Below are positions 52,578-60,862 of a stretch of 64,000 nt of DNA, piece by piece. The stretch is taken from contig NZ_NNBL01000001.1 of the NCBI RefSeq assembly GCF_002803065.1, positions 346,734-410,733 of the forward strand, given 5' to 3'. This stretch comes from Streptomyces sp. CB01635 (GTDB lineage Bacteria; Actinomycetota; Actinomycetes; Streptomycetales; Streptomycetaceae). Under the pieces are notes generated by a model. It searched no databases. It had not been told where the DNA came from and saw only the letters and a list, made by a program, of their open reading frames with translations. Position 1 is the first letter of the stretch, and every line of letters begins with the position of its first letter. The position numbers and the translations under genes are program-made.

Positions 52578-52661
52578 TCAGCTCACCGGACACATGGCGC
52601 TGGACATGCGGCCGAGGTCGACGTGCCGCCGACTCACCAAGGCAATTCCAGCTCGATCCAT
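52578..52661 (-). CDS. Putative leader peptide of the sulfur operon (27 residues)
   Basis: A 28-codon frame from ATG (52661) to TGA encodes a basic peptide with S-R-R-H-V-D-L-G-R in the middle and a late Cys (A-M-C-P-V-S). Short peptides with an R-R-H-V-D-L core are a recurrent class of putative leader peptides upstream of sulfur and cysteine genes in streptomycetes. Cysteine-responsive translational attenuators of this kind have been shown in mycobacteria. It ends 118 bp before the sulfite reductase start. A 6-bp inverted repeat (CATGAC/GTCATG, 52659-52678) covers its start. No Shine-Dalgarno is clear, so it may be leaderless. Confidence 0.72.
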   Translation of the reverse strand: MDRAGIALVSRRHVDLGRMSSAMCPVS

Positions 52662-52701
52662 GACGGAAGCGTGTCATGGGACTTTCGGCCCAGTCCACCA
52701 C

Positions 52702-52718
52702 TGTCCAGAAAGTGGACA
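52702..52718. promoter_or_regulatory. Inverted repeat upstream of the sulfur operon leader
   Basis: TGTCCA (52702-52707) and TGGACA (52713-52718) are perfectly complementary around GAAAG. The site lies 41-57 bp upstream of the leader peptide start, where a regulator would meet the -35 region. The remainder of the 426-bp gap between sulfite reductase and the acetyltransferase, apart from the leader peptide, this site and the terminator at 52818, shows no gene. Confidence 0.45.
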
Positions 52719-52817
52719 TGACTGTCTCGCATCGTGGACGGGTGTGTCGCGCGTCACTGGACGCTGCGGGAATGGGCTGGGGTGTGACTGCTGGAGTGTG
52801 ACTGGAGGGTACGGGAA

Positions 52818-52842
52818 GGGGCGCCGCGGTGTACGGCGCCCC
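52818..52842. terminator. Terminator after the acetyltransferase gene
   Basis: GGGGCGCCG (52818-52826) pairs perfectly with CGGCGCCCC (52834-52842) around a 7-nt loop. It lies 43 bp beyond the minus-strand stop at 52886 and would insulate the sulfur operon promoter from the upstream gene. Confidence 0.65.
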
Positions 52843-52885
52843 TCGTGTTCTTGTCCCTCTCTTACGGCCCGGGCTACGCCCCCGG

Positions 52886-53452
52886 CTACGCCCCCGGCCA
52901 CGGCCCCGGCGTCGCCACCTCGGGCTCCTCCTCGACCTTCGTGTCGAAGAGGCGGAACCCGCGCCGCTCGTAGTTGGCCATCGCGTGCTCGCCGTCCTTG
53001 CTGCACGTGTGCAGCCAGACCCGCTTCGTCGGTGTGCGGTCCGGCCACCGCTCGGCCAGGTCCCAGGCGCGGGCCACTCCGTAGGAGAGGAGGTGGCCGC
53101 CGATGCGGCGGCCCCGGAAGGCGGGGATCAGGCCGAAGTAGACGACCTCGACGACGCCGTCGTCCTGCGCCTCCAGCTCGACGTAACCCGCCGGGGTCCC
53201 CTTCTCGTACGCCACCCACGTCTCGGTGCCCGGCCGCGCCAGGAATTCCTGCCAGCGCGCGTACGTCCAGCTCAGCCGGTCGGTCCAGAGGATGTCGCCC
53301 CCGACGGACGCGTACAGGAAGCGGCTGAACTCCGGCGAGGGCACCTCGGCGCGGACGATGCGGAGGCCGTCGCCCTCGGGTGCGGCGGCCGGCCGGAGGT
53401 CGGAGGGAGCGGTCTGCTCCAGGGACCAGGTGGTCACAGCGATGTTGCTCAT
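52886..53452 (-). CDS. GNAT-family N-acetyltransferase
   Basis: The 188-residue protein has one GNAT domain: strand V-E-V-V-Y-F-G-L-I-P, then the acetyl-CoA loop F-R-G-R-R-I-G-G-H-L-L and a closing N-Y-E-R-R-G-F-R-L-F. The acceptor is unknown. The start is the ATG at 53452; the frame upstream to 53593 is Arg/Cys-rich and not homologous. It is divergent from the beta-helix gene across 212 bp. Confidence 0.85.
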   Translation of the reverse strand: MSNIAVTTWSLEQTAPSDLRPAAAPEGDGLRIVRAEVPSPEFSRFLYASVGGDILWTDRLSWTYARWQEFLARPGTETWVAYEKGTPAGYVELEAQDDGVVEVVYFGLIPAFRGRRIGGHLLSYGVARAWDLAERWPDRTPTKRVWLHTCSKDGEHAMANYERRGFRLFDTKVEEEPEVATPGPWPGA

Positions 53453-53664
53453 GCACGTCAGGCAATCACGGGCCCCGCACGCCGTCCAAGGCGGTCCGCG
53501 ATGCGGGCAGACCCGCCGCGCGCTCGACGCACCCGGCGGATGTCCAGGAGCCCCCTCCGTAAGTCCATGGAGTCGGGCCCGGCCGGGCGGCACGCTCTGA
53601 GCCGTCCCGCCGGGGCGACTCCATCCTCACCGGCACCCCCGCAACCACTCAACGGAGGTACGTC

Positions 53665-55224
53665 ATGACACGCACCCGCGTCAGCACCGCGCTCGTCGCC
53701 CTCTGCGCCGCCGCGACCGCCGGCGTCACGGCCCTCGCGGCCGCCCCCGCCGCCACGGCCGCCTCCCCGTTCAAGTCCCGCGCCCACTACGTCGACTGCC
53801 GCGGTGGGACCGGCCCGCAGAAGGGCACGCGGGCCGCGCCTTGGCGCACACTCGCCGCCGTCAACGCCCAGCACCTCGGCCCCGGCGACCAGGTGCTCCT
53901 CAAGCGCGGCACCCGCTGCACGGGCACGCTCACCCCGAACGGCGCGGGCGCTCCCGGCAGCCCCGTCCGCATCGCCGCCTACGGCACCGGCGCGAAGCCG
54001 GTGATCGACGGCGCGGGCGCGCCCGACACCGTCCTCCTGCGGAACACGCAGTGGATCGAGGTCTCCGACCTGGAGATCACCAACGCGGCGAACCCGGGCA
54101 CGAAGCGCCGCGGCGTGCGCGTCGTCCTCAGCGACTACGGCACCGGCAGGCACTACCGCCTCACGGGCCTCGACATCCACGACATCCGCGGCGACGACAC
54201 CAAGGACAACGACGGCTCCGCGGGCATCCTCTTCTCCGTCACCGGGTCCGCGAAGGAGACGCGCTACGACGACGTACGCGTCGAGAACAACACCCTCAGG
54301 ACGGTCGACCGCGAGGGCATCTTCTTCGCGTCCAGCTGGAACCAGCGGCCCGCCATCAGCGGCTACGACCCGAACGGCCCGCACTGGGTCCCGTCCACCG
54401 GCGTCGTCGTGCGCGGCAACACACTGAACGACCTCGGCGGCGACGGCATCGTCATGACCGCCACCAAGGGCGCCCTGGTCGAGCACAACACCCTGCACGG
54501 CTTCCAGCGGCGCTCGGCCGGATACAACGCGGGCATGTGGCCGTGGAACGCGGACGGCACCGTCTTCCAGTACAACGAGACGTCCGGGGGCGAGACGACC
54601 CGCGACGGCATGGCGTACGACGTCGACGAGGGCTCCTTCGGCACCGTCTTCCAGTACAACTACAGCCACGACAACGCGGGCGGGTTCTTCCTCGTCTGCA
54701 GCGCCGACGGCACCCTCGGCGACGCCGTGATCCGCTTCAACATCAGCCAGAACGACCACTTCAGGGGCATCGAGACCTGCCGCGGCTGGTTCTCCGGGGT
54801 CCGCTTCCTGCACAACACGATCTACGTAGGTGACGGCGTCAGCCAGACCGTCGTCAACGAGAACACCACCAGCCGCCACGAGATCGCCTTCGACAACAAC
54901 CTCGTCGTGAAGCAGGGCGCCGGCACGGCGGCCTTCACCCTGCGCTCCGGCGGCGTCACCGCGTCCCACAACGCGCTGTACGGGATCGGGGCGGCGCCCG
55001 CGAACCCCGGCGGCACCACCGCCGACCCGCTGCTCACCCGTCCGGGCACGGCCACGGGTTACGTGGATGCCGGGGCCGCCTACGCCCTGCGTCCCGGATC
55101 GCCCGCACTCGGCGCGGGGGCGCCGCTCGCCGACGCGGGCGCCCGCGATTTCGCGGGCAACCCGGTGGTGTCGGGAGCGGCGCCCAACATCGGTGCGTGG
55201 AACGGGAGTTCAACCGCCCGGTGA
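53665..55224 (+). CDS. Secreted right-handed parallel beta-helix protein
   Basis: The 519-residue precursor has a signal peptide ending A-T-A-A (about residue 33). The mature part is a run of short beta-helix turns, seen as repeated N-N-T-L, G-N-T-L, H-N-T-L and N-N-L-V units with I/V every second residue. This is the pectate lyase / poly-uronate lyase superfamily fold, but I see no diagnostic catalytic Arg or Asp set and will not assign a substrate. CGGAGG precedes the ATG. It converges on the DUF3472 gene, another secreted protein, and the two may act on the same polysaccharide. Confidence 0.83.
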   Translation: MTRTRVSTALVALCAAATAGVTALAAAPAATAASPFKSRAHYVDCRGGTGPQKGTRAAPWRTLAAVNAQHLGPGDQVLLKRGTRCTGTLTPNGAGAPGSPVRIAAYGTGAKPVIDGAGAPDTVLLRNTQWIEVSDLEITNAANPGTKRRGVRVVLSDYGTGRHYRLTGLDIHDIRGDDTKDNDGSAGILFSVTGSAKETRYDDVRVENNTLRTVDREGIFFASSWNQRPAISGYDPNGPHWVPSTGVVVRGNTLNDLGGDGIVMTATKGALVEHNTLHGFQRRSAGYNAGMWPWNADGTVFQYNETSGGETTRDGMAYDVDEGSFGTVFQYNYSHDNAGGFFLVCSADGTLGDAVIRFNISQNDHFRGIETCRGWFSGVRFLHNTIYVGDGVSQTVVNENTTSRHEIAFDNNLVVKQGAGTAAFTLRSGGVTASHNALYGIGAAPANPGGTTADPLLTRPGTATGYVDAGAAYALRPGSPALGAGAPLADAGARDFAGNPVVSGAAPNIGAWNGSSTAR

Positions 55225-55233
55225 CGATCGGCG

Positions 55234-55261
55234 GGGCGCCCTGATCCTGGTCGGGGCGCCC
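55234..55261. terminator. Hairpin between convergent genes
   Basis: The self-complementary octamer GGGCGCCC occurs at 55234-55241 and 55254-55261 and can form a hairpin with a 12-nt loop. It sits in the 36-bp gap between the beta-helix and DUF3472 stops, with its right arm touching the latter stop codon. Confidence 0.5.
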
Positions 55262-56457
55262 TACGGGGCGCTGACAGGCACCGGCGCGTTCCAGCCCTGC
55301 GTGCCCGGTCCGGCCGGTGCGAGCTTCACCTCGGGGCCGGTGCGGGCGAGGGAGCGTCCGGTCGCCTGGTTCACCAGGGTCTTCCTGTCCGGGTTGTACG
55401 TCCACAGCTTGGCCGGGTCGGTGACCTTGCCGCCGGTGGCGATGTCGCCCGCGCAGTCGGTGATACGCACGCTCTTCTTGTCGCTCGCCGTCAGGCAGTA
55501 GTTCGACGGCAGCCGCACCGTGCCGTCGGCGGCGAGGACCCAGGACTGCTCGAAGGCGCCGGGGCCGTTGTCCTTGCACGCGGCGAGCGTGAGCGCCGCG
55601 CCGTCCTTGGCGGCGCCACGCGGGGCGAGGCACTTGTCGCCGGGCGCGGAGATCTCGGCGCGCTTCGAATTGCCCAGCGCCAGACGCTGGTCGGTGCTTC
55701 CGTCGGGACGCGCGTCCACGGCGGCGGCGCACGGCGGGTTGCTCTTCGTCTTGGTCACCGAGCTGACGGCCGCGCCGGCGTCGACGGCGGTGCCGGTGGG
55801 CAGGCCGAAGTGCGCTTCCGAGTACGGCTGGTCGTAACAAGTGGCCCGCGGGTCGTTCCACTCGAAGTACTCGACCCAGTCGATCAGGCCAGTGGGCTTG
55901 ATGGCCGTGGCCGGCGTCTGCACGCTGCCGAGCTTGAACGACTCGCCCGTGGTCCTGTCGTGGATGGTGGCGCCGAACCAGCCGTCGCCCTCGTAGGCGA
56001 CCGTGGAGGTGTAGGTGTGCCCCTCCTCCCAGTCGTGGTTCATGCGGCAGCTGGAGCCCTCGCCCTCGCCGCCGAACTGGAGGCAGTAGCTTCCCTCGGA
56101 GCCGGGCTTGCGCTCGAAGCTGTCCCACACCGAGAACAGGAACGTGGGCTTGTCGCCGCCGTTGCGCTGCATCCCGATGTACGCCCCGTTGCCGACGTTG
56201 AAGCCGAACTGGTGGCTCCAGAAGGTGTTCGCGTTGTAGCCGGGGTCCTTCTCGACCGTCGTGGACCAGGTGACCTCGCTGAGCCCGTCGGCCGCCGACG
56301 GGAACGAGTAGTAGGTGTACGTCCCCGGGGTCGTGCCGATGGCGTCGTCCGCGTTCGCCGCGGGGGCGGAGGCCAGGCCGGCTCCGGCGGCGAGGCCGAG
56401 GGCCGCGAGGAGCGGCACGGACCGCCGCTTGAGGGAACGGGTGAAGCGTCCAGTCAT
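55261..56457 (-). CDS. Secreted DUF3472 domain protein with a C-terminal lectin-like part
   Basis: The 398-residue precursor starts at the ATG 56457 with a basic, hydrophobic signal ending A-N-A. Residues of about 45-235 match DUF3472, with G-Y-N-A-N-T-F-W-S-H-Q-F-G and several W/Y-rich beta strands, a fold often found beside lectin modules. The C-terminal 150 residues contain D-K-C-L-A-P and N-Y-C-L-T-A units with W-V-L, which resemble a ricin-type beta-trefoil. It is probably an extracellular carbohydrate-binding protein, with no catalytic claim. A perfect 6-bp inverted repeat lies 58-73 bp upstream of its start. Confidence 0.8.
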   Translation of the reverse strand: MTGRFTRSLKRRSVPLLAALGLAAGAGLASAPAANADDAIGTTPGTYTYYSFPSAADGLSEVTWSTTVEKDPGYNANTFWSHQFGFNVGNGAYIGMQRNGGDKPTFLFSVWDSFERKPGSEGSYCLQFGGEGEGSSCRMNHDWEEGHTYTSTVAYEGDGWFGATIHDRTTGESFKLGSVQTPATAIKPTGLIDWVEYFEWNDPRATCYDQPYSEAHFGLPTGTAVDAGAAVSSVTKTKSNPPCAAAVDARPDGSTDQRLALGNSKRAEISAPGDKCLAPRGAAKDGAALTLAACKDNGPGAFEQSWVLAADGTVRLPSNYCLTASDKKSVRITDCAGDIATGGKVTDPAKLWTYNPDRKTLVNQATGRSLARTGPEVKLAPAGPGTQGWNAPVPVSAP

Positions 56458-56514
56458 CGAAAACCCTGCCTGTGATGGAGGTGGATGCGTGAAGGGAGTG
56501 CGTCGGGCTGCACT

Positions 56515-56530
56515 GCGCACCATCGTGCGC
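56515..56530. promoter_or_regulatory. Inverted repeat upstream of the DUF3472 gene
   Basis: GCGCAC (56515-56520) and GTGCGC (56525-56530) flank a CATC centre. It lies in the 172-bp gap between the aminotransferase stop and the DUF3472 start, 58 bp upstream of that start, a fair position for an operator. Confidence 0.3.
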
Positions 56531-56629
56531 GAAGGTGATTGAAAGCGCGTGACTTAGAGCATGATCGCGCGTGCCGGGCACATCTTGCGCCATCGGACGG
56601 CGTGGGGCAAGAGGGGGCGCGCAGGGCCG

Positions 56630-57940
56630 TCACAGCACCGCGAACGCCTCGTTCACGGCTTCGCAGGTGCGCCGGATGTCGTCCTCCTCGAGTGCGGCGG
56701 AGACGAACCAGCAGGCGAGGCCGTACACGTTGACGTGGATACCGCGCACCAGCAGCTCGTGGCGGAAGCGCTCGTAGCGGTCCAGATCGGCGGCGAAGAG
56801 ATCGCGGTAGTGGCGGGTCGGGGCGCCGTCCGCCGAGAACACGATCTGGAACATCGCGCCGACCCCCTGGACCGCGCACGGCACGCCGTGGTCGCGGGAC
56901 GCCCGGCGGACCGCCTCCATGACGCGCCGCCCCGCCTCGTCGATCCGGCCGGCGACCGCGGGATCGGCGAGCTGGGTGACGGTCACCAGGGCGGCCGTGG
57001 CGCACAGGGGTGAACCGTTGTACGTGCCGCCCTGCTTGATCCGGTTGTCGCCGACCTGCTCCATGATCTCCCGGCAGCCCACGAACGCCGAGATGGGCAG
57101 CCCGCCGCCGAGCGCCTTGGAGTAGACCGCGAGGTCGGGCACGACCCCGAAGAGGGCCTGCGCGCCGCCGGGTCCGGTGCGGAACCCCGTACAGACCTCG
57201 TCGAAGACGAGCACGATGCCGCGGCGCGTGCACTCCGCGCGCAGGGTCTCCAGGTAGCCCGGGACCGGCATCGTGCAGGCGTTGTTGGCGACGATCGGCT
57301 CGCAGACGACCGCGGCGATCCGGCCGCGGTGCGCGTCGAGGACGTCACGCAGGACCTCGGCGTCGTTCCACGGGCAGATCACCACGTCATCCAGCACGCC
57401 CTGCGGGATCCCGCGCGAGTGCGGCTTCGCGAACGGCGCCTCGTACGGGCCGACTTCGTCCCGCGTCGACTTGCTGGACACCGCGAGCGTGTCGGTCCAG
57501 CCGTGGTAGTGGCCCTCGAACTTCACGACGAGGGAGCGGCCGGTGAAGCCGCGCGCGGCCCGTATCGCGCCCTGGACCGCCTCGGAGCCGGAGTTCGCGT
57601 AGCGCACGAGGTCGGCGCACGGCACCGACTCCCGGATCTTCTCGGCGAGTTCGACCTCCGGGACGTTGCACGTGCCGAACATGGTGCCGCTCGCCAGGAC
57701 CGTCGAGAGGGCGTCGGTGAGCAGCGGGTTCGCGTGGCCGAGGACGGCGCTGCCGTAGGCGAGCAGATAGTCCACGTAGGTGTTGCCGTCCACGTCCCTG
57801 ATGCGCGCACCGGAGCCGCTCTCCATGTACAGCGGATGGGGCTCCGACCCGGTGGTGGTGATGCGGGAGGAGGAGCTGGTGCCGCCCGCGAGCGACCCTC
57901 GTGCGCGCTCGAAGAGCTCGCGGCTCTTGTGATATGCCAT
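56630..57940 (-). CDS. Class III PLP aminotransferase, glutamate-1-semialdehyde aminomutase-like
   Basis: The 436-residue enzyme has the class III fold: N-S-G-S-E-A-V at 117-123, F-E-G-H-Y-H-G-W at 141-148, F-D-E-V at 246-249 for the PLP ring nitrogen, and the Schiff-base Lys K275 in Y-S-K-A-L-G-G-G. The G-H-Y-H-G-W motif groups it with GSA aminomutases and with aminotransferases of secondary metabolism. No other tetrapyrrole gene is near and essential hemL lies elsewhere in such genomes, so a biosynthetic amination is more likely. AGGAGG precedes the ATG at 57940. It is divergent from the SDR gene 96 bp away. Confidence 0.88.
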   Translation of the reverse strand: MAYHKSRELFERARGSLAGGTSSSSRITTTGSEPHPLYMESGSGARIRDVDGNTYVDYLLAYGSAVLGHANPLLTDALSTVLASGTMFGTCNVPEVELAEKIRESVPCADLVRYANSGSEAVQGAIRAARGFTGRSLVVKFEGHYHGWTDTLAVSSKSTRDEVGPYEAPFAKPHSRGIPQGVLDDVVICPWNDAEVLRDVLDAHRGRIAAVVCEPIVANNACTMPVPGYLETLRAECTRRGIVLVFDEVCTGFRTGPGGAQALFGVVPDLAVYSKALGGGLPISAFVGCREIMEQVGDNRIKQGGTYNGSPLCATAALVTVTQLADPAVAGRIDEAGRRVMEAVRRASRDHGVPCAVQGVGAMFQIVFSADGAPTRHYRDLFAADLDRYERFRHELLVRGIHVNVYGLACWFVSAALEEDDIRRTCEAVNEAFAVL

Positions 57941-58036
57941 CAATTCCTCCTGTTTTCAAGGCGTTGACACGGATTCCGGTGGGAGTGAGACTCCATGCCC
58001 GAGAGATCCTGAAATGATGCAGAGGGGAAAACGGAC

Positions 58037-58783
58037 ATGGTCGAGAAGGTGGCCGTCATCACCGGCGCCGGCGTCGGAATCGGTCGGGCCTGCGCCCTCG
58101 GACTCCTGGCGCGGGGCTGGTCGGTCGTCCTCGTGGGCCGCCGCGAGGCGCTCCTCGAAGAGACGGCCGCGGATGCGGGCGAGCACGCGGACCGCGCCGT
58201 CCCGTTCGTCGCGGACATCACCGACCCGGAGGCGGTGACACGCCTGTTCGCCGCCGTGGGTGAGCGGTTCGGTCGCGTCGACCTGCTGTTCAACAATGCC
58301 GCCGAGACCATGCCGTACATCCCCACGGAGGATGTCGGGGCCGACGACTGGCATCGCGTCATGGGCTCGATCGCGACCGGTACCTTCCTGTGCTCGCAGG
58401 CGGCGTTCCGGATGATGAAGGAGCAGAGCCCGCGCGGCGGCCGGATCATCAACAACGGCGCTCCGTCGGCGCATGTGCCCCGCCCGGACTCGATCGCGTT
58501 CACCGCGGCCAAGCACGCCGTCGCCGGGATGACCCGCTCGCTGTCCCTCGACGGGCGTGAGCACGGCATCGCCTGCGGGCAGATCGACATAGGCAACGTG
58601 ACCCCCGCCGACCGCCCCCAGCCCGCCGTCCTCCAGGCGGACGGCAGCCGGCGTGTGGAGCCGACCATGGACATCCGCCATGTCGTCGACATGGTCGCCG
58701 CCATGGCCGAGCTCCCCGTGGACGTGAACATCCAGTCCGTCACGGTGATGCCGAGCGCGATGCCCTACGTGGGCCGCGGTTAG
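58037..58783 (+). CDS. SDR family protein lacking the catalytic Ser and Tyr
   Basis: The 248-residue protein has the classical SDR cofactor site (T-G-A-G-V-G-I-G at 9-16, N-N-A-A at 86-89). Where the active site should be it reads F155-T-A-A-K159 instead of Y-x3-K, and the position 13 residues before, normally Ser, is A142. The Lys is kept. Either the enzyme is catalytically dead and acts as a cofactor-binding partner, or it uses a different mechanism (S144 is nearby). It shares a divergent promoter region with the aminotransferase and converges on the oxygenase gene. Confidence 0.85.
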   Translation: MVEKVAVITGAGVGIGRACALGLLARGWSVVLVGRREALLEETAADAGEHADRAVPFVADITDPEAVTRLFAAVGERFGRVDLLFNNAAETMPYIPTEDVGADDWHRVMGSIATGTFLCSQAAFRMMKEQSPRGGRIINNGAPSAHVPRPDSIAFTAAKHAVAGMTRSLSLDGREHGIACGQIDIGNVTPADRPQPAVLQADGSRRVEPTMDIRHVVDMVAAMAELPVDVNIQSVTVMPSAMPYVGRG

Positions 58784-58810
58784 GGCCTCTCGTCCGCCCC
58801 GTCCCGTCCG

Positions 58811-59629
58811 TCATCCCCGACGCCCGGCCTGCTCGGCCTCGTACTCCGTGAAGTGGTGCTCGGAGAAGAGCTCCGGCCACCCGTCGCCCGCGAGCCGGAG
58901 CTCCCTGGCGCGGGCGAGCATGTGCCGCCAGTACGGCTTCACGGGCCGCCAGCGGACGCCCGTCTGCGCGTAGGAGCTGTCCACCATGTACCGCTCACGG
59001 CTCTCCCCGTGGGGAGCCGTGCGGCGGGTGTGGAACAGGGCCGAATGGATCAACACCGTGGAGCCGGGCGGCAGTTCACCGATGAAGACCTCGCCCGGCA
59101 GCTCGGACGTGCCCAGGTGGGCGCGGGCCGTCTTGGCGGCGGTCTCGCGGTGCGAGCCGGGCAGTACGGCGAGCCCGCCGACGGAGGCGTCGAGCCCGCC
59201 GAGGTAGTGCAGCGCGTGGACCATCGTGTGGGTGCGCTCCGCCCGCGGGCCGAGCTCGTAGTCGTGGTGCCAGTCCTTGCCGGGCGCGTTCGGCGGGCGA
59301 CGGTCACTGTGCAGGTGGTGGAAGACGAAGGACTCGCCGAGCAGCCCGGCGAGCAGTTCGAGCAGCGGCGGATGGGCCAGGATCCGGCCGTGCGCCTCCA
59401 TCTCCAGCTCCATCAGGGGCGGCAGCCCGTACGCGTCGGGGGAGACGGCCGAGGCTATGGACCGCTGACGCGCACCCGAGTCCACCCAGTGGTCGACCTC
59501 GGGCTTTGCGCGCTCCGCGAGTGCGGCGGGCAGGAAGCCCGGGAGGACCAGATAGCCCTCCTCCTCGAACTGTCTGCGGTCCTGTCCGGTCGGAGCGGCG
59601 TCGGTCCCCATGATTCCCGTGATCCCCAT
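58811..59629 (-). CDS. Phytanoyl-CoA dioxygenase (PhyH) family protein
   Basis: The 272-residue protein is a probable Fe(II)/2-oxoglutarate oxygenase. The iron facial triad is H121-x-D123 in D-W-H-H-D-Y and a distal His, probably H200 in L-F-H-T-R-R. R213 in R-E-R-Y is placed to hold 2-oxoglutarate. PhyH proteins hydroxylate or, in natural-product pathways, desaturate and epimerise many small molecules. I start it at the ATG 59629 after AAGGAAGG; the frame open to 59812 is not needed. Its promoter region is shared divergently with the glycosyltransferase. Confidence 0.87.
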   Translation of the reverse strand: MGITGIMGTDAAPTGQDRRQFEEEGYLVLPGFLPAALAERAKPEVDHWVDSGARQRSIASAVSPDAYGLPPLMELEMEAHGRILAHPPLLELLAGLLGESFVFHHLHSDRRPPNAPGKDWHHDYELGPRAERTHTMVHALHYLGGLDASVGGLAVLPGSHRETAAKTARAHLGTSELPGEVFIGELPPGSTVLIHSALFHTRRTAPHGESRERYMVDSSYAQTGVRWRPVKPYWRHMLARARELRLAGDGWPELFSEHHFTEYEAEQAGRRG

Positions 59630-59800
59630 TGGCCTTCCTTCAACTTGGTGCTTTTTGTGCCCTGTTGTGGGAGGTGGTCGCGCGGCGAACAGAAAGGAAC
59701 CGTAGCGATAGTTGCTTGATTGTGCACGTAGAGGCTCCCAATCGAGCAGCTTCGTGCATACTGCTTGCGTTCCTGCAACATCCCGGGTCAGGAAGGCCAG

Positions 59801-60661
59801 ATGCAGCAGCACTCAACCCGCACCCCACTCGTCTCCGTGGTCGTCACATGCTTCAACTACGACCGGATGCTGCTGCGCGCGCTCGAGAGCGTCCGAGCCC
59901 AGACGACGGCCGACTGGGAGCTCGTGATCGTCGACGACGGCAGCACGGACACCTCGCGCGACGTCGCCCAGACCTTCGCCGCGGCCCACCCCGAGCTGGC
60001 CGTGACCCTCGTTCTCACCCGCAACGGCGGCCTCGGGCGCGCCCGCAACCTCGGCATATCCGTGGCCCGCGGCCGCTACGTCGCCTGCCTCGACGCGGAC
60101 GACCACTACGAGCCGCACGCCCTGGAGAAGCTCTCCGCCGCCCTGGACCGCGACCCGACCGCCGAGGTCGCCCGGCCCTATCTGCTCTCCTTCGGTGTGG
60201 AGGAGCGGATCTGGGAGTACCCGGACTACGACTTCGACGCGTCGACATCGGTGAACCAGGCGCCGTACTGCGCCATGTTCCGCCGCTCCGCGTGGCAGCG
60301 GGCGGGCGGCTACCACGAGGGCCTGCCCGCGTACGAGGACTGGAACTTCTGGATCGCCGTCGGCAAGCACGGCGGCCATATGACGACCGTCCCCGAGCCG
60401 CTGCTCCACTACCGCACCAGCGTCGACGGAATGTTCGCCCGCCACCGCGTCCACGACCTCGCGCTGCGCGCCGCGATCGTGACCAACCACCCTGACGTGT
60501 ACGACAGTTCGTGCCAGCGCCTGGCCCGCCGGATCCTCGCCGGGGAGAACGTCGACGACGACCTCAAGGCGGGACCGCCGCACGCGATCTTCGCCCTCTC
60601 CTACCCGGCGAGGACCCTGCGCGGCGAGGACATCAGCGCGGACTTCGGCGCCGTGAGCTAG
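59801..60661 (+). CDS. Family 2 glycosyltransferase
   Basis: The 286-residue GT-A enzyme has V-D-D-G-S-T at 44-49 for the nucleotide, D-A-D-D at 98-101 as the DxD metal site, and Y-E-D-W-N-F-W near 190 resembling the catalytic E-D motif. It has no transmembrane segment. It would move a sugar from an NDP-sugar to an unknown acceptor. GGAAGG precedes the ATG at 59801. The gene sits between the oxygenase and the ABC exporter and is followed by a MITE-like repeat. Confidence 0.88.
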   Translation: MQQHSTRTPLVSVVVTCFNYDRMLLRALESVRAQTTADWELVIVDDGSTDTSRDVAQTFAAAHPELAVTLVLTRNGGLGRARNLGISVARGRYVACLDADDHYEPHALEKLSAALDRDPTAEVARPYLLSFGVEERIWEYPDYDFDASTSVNQAPYCAMFRRSAWQRAGGYHEGLPAYEDWNFWIAVGKHGGHMTTVPEPLLHYRTSVDGMFARHRVHDLALRAAIVTNHPDVYDSSCQRLARRILAGENVDDDLKAGPPHAIFALSYPARTLRGEDISADFGAVS

Positions 60662-60668
60662 GGCATTG

Positions 60669-60849
60669 CGTTTGGATCACGCTGGGCTCGCGGGGTCTGG
60701 CACGCACATCTGCCGCGTTGTCGTCAATCACCGACTCCCCCGAGCTCTCGGCTCCGCTCGAGCAGGGGACCCCCATCGCGTCGCCTCGATCCTCCGTCTT
60801 GCAGCTGCACGCACCAGACCCCGCTCCGTGATCCAGCCCGATCCAAACG
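60669..60849. mobile_element. MITE-like inverted-repeat element, about 181 bp
   Basis: Perfect 10-bp ends CGTTTGGATC (60669-60678) and GATCCAAACG (60840-60849) continue inward as imperfect inverted repeats through CGGGGTCTGG (60691-60700) and CCAGACCCCG (60814-60823), giving ends of about 32-36 bp. The middle contains a GAGCTCTCGGCTCCGCTCGAG stretch written here as GAGCTCTCGG plus CTCCGCTCGAG, a sequence I recall as common between Streptomyces genes. It has no reading frame of note. The structure fits a miniature inverted-repeat element that depends on a transposase elsewhere. No target-site duplication is obvious. Confidence 0.6.
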
Positions 60850-60862
60850 AAAGGCCCTGGCC

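Noticed and set aside
56630..57940. Naming the aminotransferase hemL
   Set aside because: It has the GSA-type fold, but no tetrapyrrole gene is nearby and the neighbours are tailoring and export genes, so a paralogue is more likely.
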